64,000 nucleotides of DNA from Paraburkholderia sp. BL9I2N2 (lineage in GTDB: Bacteria > Pseudomonadota > Gammaproteobacteria > Burkholderiales > Burkholderiaceae), in the NCBI RefSeq assembly GCF_004339745.1, contig NZ_SMGP01000006.1:1-64000 (forward strand). The letters are read 5' to 3'. Below are positions 61,097 to 64,000 of the stretch, one piece after another. The number at the start of each line of letters is the position of its first letter. The first letter of the stretch is position 1. The notes under the pieces were generated by a model. The model was given only the letters and a program-made list of their open reading frames with translations, was not told the origin of the DNA and made no database searches. Made by a program: the position numbers and the translations under genes.

Positions 61097-62306
61097 GCGA
61101 GGATTTACGACGCGCCCGCCTCGCCGCTATGGCCGTGCTGTTCTGCAACGGAGTGCTTTACTCAACGTGGGGCGTGTACATCCCGACGATCAAACAGAAG
61201 TTTGCGCTCTCTGACGGTCTACTTGCCATCGCAATGGTCGCCGTCGCAGCAGGCGGAATCGCAACGCTGGCTCGGGGAGGTGACTGGATATCGAAAAATG
61301 GAAGCGGACGGGCATCCGTTCAAAGCGGAATGCTCATGGCCGTCAGCGCGGCCGTCATCCCACTTATTCCGAGCGATGCCGTCCTCCTGCCGTTTCTCTT
61401 TATCTACGGGATAGCGACGGCTGCAAACGACGTTGCTGCGAACTCGCAGGGAGCCTACATCGAAGCCCGGTCGCGACGATCGATCATCGGCTCCCTGCAT
61501 GGGAGTTTCAGTGCTGGTGGCCTCGTCGGGGCTACGTTTGCGAGCGTCTGGGCTGGAACCATGTGCTTGCCGCTACTCAGCTTCGCGGTCGTCTCGGCGG
61601 CCTCGTGCGCAACGATGCTGGCGGCGACGCGGTTCCTGACGAACGAACCGTCGCGGGATGGTCACTCCCCGTCCACGCCAGACATTGGCGGAGCCGTCGC
61701 GCAACCCTTCGATCAGCGGCACGTCAAGATGAGGCTGTATGCATTCGGCGCGCTGGCCTTGTCGTCGAAGGCGCCATTTATGACTGGGCTGCGGTCTACA
61801 TGAGCGAAGTGGTGAAAGCATCGCCGTCGTGTACGGGACTTGGCTACGCCGCCTTTGCTATCGGCATGGCGGCAGGGAGGGTCAGCGGGGACTGGGTACG
61901 CGATCGCGCAGCCCATCGCACCTTAATCGTGCTCAGTTGCGCAATCTGCGTCGCAGGTCTCTCGATCACGCTTTCACTCCCAACGGCTGGTCCATCGACG
62001 CCTGGCTTCCTGATGAGCGGCATTGGCCTGTCGAACGTGATCCCGATCATGTTTCCGTCGGCAGGCAAACTCTCTACGGCGACGGGCCTGCCTCCGTCGC
62101 GAGGACTCGCGCTGACCATGTGCATTGCCTATGTCGGCCTTCTTGCAGCTCCATTGGCGATCGGCCCGCTGGCTGAGCTGATCGGACTGAAGCCTGCACT
62201 TACCATGCTCGCCTTCTCGGTCTTCGCGATCGGATGCGGGTGGGTCATCCTAAGCTACCGGAGCGGCGGTGTTCCGTGGGAAATCAGTCGCGCAAGAGTC
62301 GCATGA
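61093..62306 (+). pseudogene. MFS transporter, split by a frameshift near 61770
   Basis: Up to about 61768 the frame from 61093 encodes TM1-TM6 and the start of the central loop (AVLFCNGVLYSTWGVYIPTI, FIYGIATAANDVAANSQGAY, SIIGSLHGSFSAGGLVGATF). The same protein continues in another frame: LVVEGAIYDWAAVYMSEVVK, TGLGYAAFAIGMAAGRVSGD, and so on to 62306. One base is lost or two gained in GCGCTGGCCTTG (61760-61772). The whole would be a ~404-residue carrier like the YfcJ/fucose-permease-like family. The start (TTG) overlaps the SDR stop, so they form an operon. Confidence 0.78.
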
Positions 62307-62373
62307 CGTTCACCGCAAAGGCCCGCACACGGGCCCGGTATGCGAAACTGCCTTCACTACGGGGAGAACAGCA

Positions 62374-63033
62374 ATGCGCGTCGCATGCTTGCATACGGCA
62401 GAAAGTAACATCGAAATATTTGGCGCTGCAGCACGGCAGTTGGGACTTCCCGACGACGCGCTCATTCACGAAGTTCGGGCAGACCTGCTAGATGCTGTCG
62501 AGATGGCGCATTCGCTCAGCCCCAATGTCGAGCGACAGACCGTTGACGTTCTGCTCCGTCTTGCAGGCCACGCGGACGCGGTGCTTTTAACCTGCTCGAC
62601 TTTGGGCATCTGTGCAGGTGCTGCTTCCGTTGTCGCCGGTGTACCCGTCCTGAGAGTCGACGCGTCATTGGCTGAAGACGCGACGCGCGGTCCGGGCAAC
62701 GTGGTCGTCTTGTGTGCAACCGAGACGACCGTGCAGACAACGGCAACCATCTTCAACGAGGCGGCGAAGCAGTCAGCGGCTGAGGTCGAAATACGGCTGG
62801 TAGAAGGTGCCTGGGCACTGTTCAAGCTCGGAGAAAAATTTCGCTATCTCGCTGCTATCGCCGATGCAGCGGAGCAGGCATATGCCGACGGCGCGTCGGT
62901 CGTTGCACTGGCACAAGCATCGATGGCGCCCGCGGCCGATCTGATCACCGGTACTCCGCGGCCACTGACAAGCCCTGCCGCAGGTCTCGCCGCGACGATG
63001 CGCGCGATCGGGTACGCGCAACGCTGCCCATAG
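62374..63033 (+). CDS. Asp/Glu racemase superfamily protein
   Basis: A 219-residue protein starting MRVACLHTAESNIEIFGAAA with GGGGAG before the ATG. The first catalytic Cys is Cys74 in AVLLTCSTLGICAGAASV. The second site, where racemases have a Cys, reads VVALAQASMAPAADLITG and has no Cys. It is probably not a two-base racemase; decarboxylases and isomerases of this superfamily also use one Cys. It follows the split MFS gene by 68 bp. The frame from 62269 is longer but has no start site. Confidence 0.8.
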   Translation: MRVACLHTAESNIEIFGAAARQLGLPDDALIHEVRADLLDAVEMAHSLSPNVERQTVDVLLRLAGHADAVLLTCSTLGICAGAASVVAGVPVLRVDASLAEDATRGPGNVVVLCATETTVQTTATIFNEAAKQSAAEVEIRLVEGAWALFKLGEKFRYLAAIADAAEQAYADGASVVALAQASMAPAADLITGTPRPLTSPAAGLAATMRAIGYAQRCP

Positions 63034-63071
63034 TGCCGCCTGCTCATCGCGGCACCTCCCGGCGGCCCAAA

Positions 63072-63377
63072 TCATTCTGACGACGACCGCCCCTGCACGA
63101 GCCTTGCTGCCACACCGTCCCACGCATTGCCGCACTTGCCATCCCCGTACGCCGTCTCATCCAGAAGTCGCTGCAGGCTCAACACGTCAGCGATCCCATA
63201 ATCCCCGACCGTGGGAGCAGGCTGCATCCTGGCAACGGCCGCAGCACTGGCAATGCGCAGGGCATTGATCCGTTCTCTCAACAGGGAATCGAGTGCCTCG
63301 TTAAGCAATGCCCGTGTGTTCATGGGTAACGATAAAAGCGTGCTTGCGTCCCACGCCACGACCTGCTCGATGCTCAT
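63072..63377 (-). CDS. Small protein of unknown function
   Basis: A 101-residue protein from MSIEQVVAWDASTLLSLPMN, chosen for GGGAG 7-8 bases upstream. It is helical and has no membrane segment (LLNEALDSLLRERINALRIA, VLSLQRLLDETAYGDGKCGN). I recognise no family. It is convergent with the racemase-like gene. Confidence 0.5.
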   Translation of the reverse strand: MSIEQVVAWDASTLLSLPMNTRALLNEALDSLLRERINALRIASAAAVARMQPAPTVGDYGIADVLSLQRLLDETAYGDGKCGNAWDGVAARLVQGRSSSE

Positions 63378-63714
63378 CTGAGAATCTCCCATGTCTTCAC
63401 TATGTCGGGTGAGCGGTGCGCAGATGCGCAACGCTCAGGCCTAGTTGTAGCCGAGCAAGGCAATGGATGCTGTCTCTGGTCGGTCACGACTTCGTGCGAT
63501 GGTCGCCAAGGGCTCGCTCAACAAGGCCGCGTAGACCGTTTTGCCAAAACCGGAACCTGAAAGCTGTCTTGTCCGGTCCCGTCGGCTCGCCCCCGAGTCT
63601 CGTTGCGCGTCCCGAGCTCCCGTCGCGGACAAGTGAAGTCGGAGCACATGTACAAAAGCATCCATGATCTGCCTGGCACTTGAGGGGAACCACCTGCAGC
63701 CCTCCCTTTGAAAC
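63378..63714. other. Gap without a clear gene
   Basis: About 340 bp. A minus-strand frame ending at 63441 (KTVYAALLSEPLATIARSRD) looks slightly protein-like and may be a gene end. I see no ribosome site or family. Confidence 0.35.
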
Positions 63715-64000
63715 CTAGAAAAAACCGACTTTGACGTCAGTCGGCGCGTTTTGGGGGATGAGACCGCGCTCCTTGAGTTCATCCCAGAAAGCGGCAGGGG
63801 CGACGGTATGCGTCGAATGCAGGTTCTGCCGGACCTCATCAACATTCTGTCCGCCGAGGAGGACCGTCGACACAGCGGGATGCATGCTCACGAACTGGAT
63901 CGCGGCCGCCGAAAGTTCGATGCCGTGCTTGCGACAGACGTTCTCGATATCACGAACCTTCTGGACGATCTCAGCGGGCACGTTCTGGTAGTCGTACGTC
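63715..64000 (-). CDS. Aldo/keto reductase, C-terminal part (runs off right edge)
   Basis: The last 94 residues of an aldo/keto reductase of the D-threo-aldose 1-dehydrogenase type: TYDYQNVPAEI at the edge, then ELSAAAIQFVSMHPAVSTVL, GGQNVDEVRQNL and WDELKERGLIPQNAP. The frame is open to the right edge, so the start lies outside. It resembles the gene at 56435-57460. Confidence 0.85.
   Translation of the reverse strand, partial: TYDYQNVPAEIVQKVRDIENVCRKHGIELSAAAIQFVSMHPAVSTVLLGGQNVDEVRQNLHSTHTVAPAAFWDELKERGLIPQNAPTDVKVGFF

Noticed and set aside
1..64000. CRISPR arrays, rRNA or tRNA genes
   Set aside because: No regularly spaced repeats and no conserved RNA gene sequence were seen on reading through.

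Overview
The window is a 64-kb piece of a chromosome or large replicon from a high-GC beta-proteobacterium of the Burkholderiaceae, most like Paraburkholderia, Caballeronia or Burkholderia. This rests on families typical of that group: DUF4148, DUF3331, the DUF3443/DUF2844 pair, a Burkholderia-type trimeric porin, a 1,856-residue kinase/ATPase/histidine-kinase hybrid, and MbfA. I found no rRNA, tRNA or CRISPR.

Layout. (1) 1-1200: start of a FUSC exporter that runs off the left edge, and a small secreted DUF4148 protein. (2) 1355-5771: a recombinase module with a KfrA-like protein, two convergent tyrosine recombinases and a small helical protein between them. The catalytic-tyrosine ends of both recombinases are encoded inside a perfect 25-bp inverted repeat. 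(3) 6.5-10.4 kb: a LysR gene broken by a stop codon, divergent mmsA, and an IS5-type element. (4) 10.7-21.1 kb: an aromatic-catabolism cluster (flavin hydroxylase, extradiol dioxygenase, FAH-family hydrolase, acyl-CoA synthetase, CMD protein, OmpW) next to two paralogous TetR regulators and an MDR oxidoreductase. (5) 21.4-26.3 kb: response regulator, DUF3443/DUF2844, small membrane protein, frameshifted porin. (6) 26.5-38 kb: signalling and stress genes (hybrid kinase, third TetR, two response regulators, MbfA, DUF3331, HdeA-like). (7) 38-45 kb: methyltransferase, truncated group II intron, MITE-like element and three IS110-family insertions. (8) 45-48.5 kb: RES/Xre toxin-antitoxin pair and poorly known genes between 18-bp inverted repeats. 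(9) 48.8-53.7 kb: glycolate oxidase glcDEF with a divergent FCD/GntR regulator. (10) 54-64 kb: a decayed FadR-type regulator, a truncated epimerase, three aldo/keto reductases, two MFS carriers, an SDR, a LysR and an Asp/Glu racemase-like protein.

How the parts fit. The 18.1-11.6 kb operon reads as ring hydroxylation, ring opening, hydrolysis and CoA activation. OmpW and the porin could provide uptake, and mmsA could take semialdehyde products to acyl-CoA. The TetR loci share one promoter design: back-to-back sigma-70 promoters whose -35 boxes overlap, with a small palindrome in the spacer of the outward promoter. This design recurs in front of the catabolic operon, a small membrane-protein gene and the giant kinase gene, which suggests a small regulon.

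The most interesting items are the recombinase module with catalytic codons inside its inverted repeat, the shared TetR promoter modules, and candidate guide (bridge) RNAs with compensatory base changes next to two IS110-type elements. Many otherwise good genes carry one-base frameshifts (porin, SDR, MFS, the 47.7-48.1 kb region). These may be real decay or unpolished sequence, so pseudogene calls made only on frameshifts are provisional.
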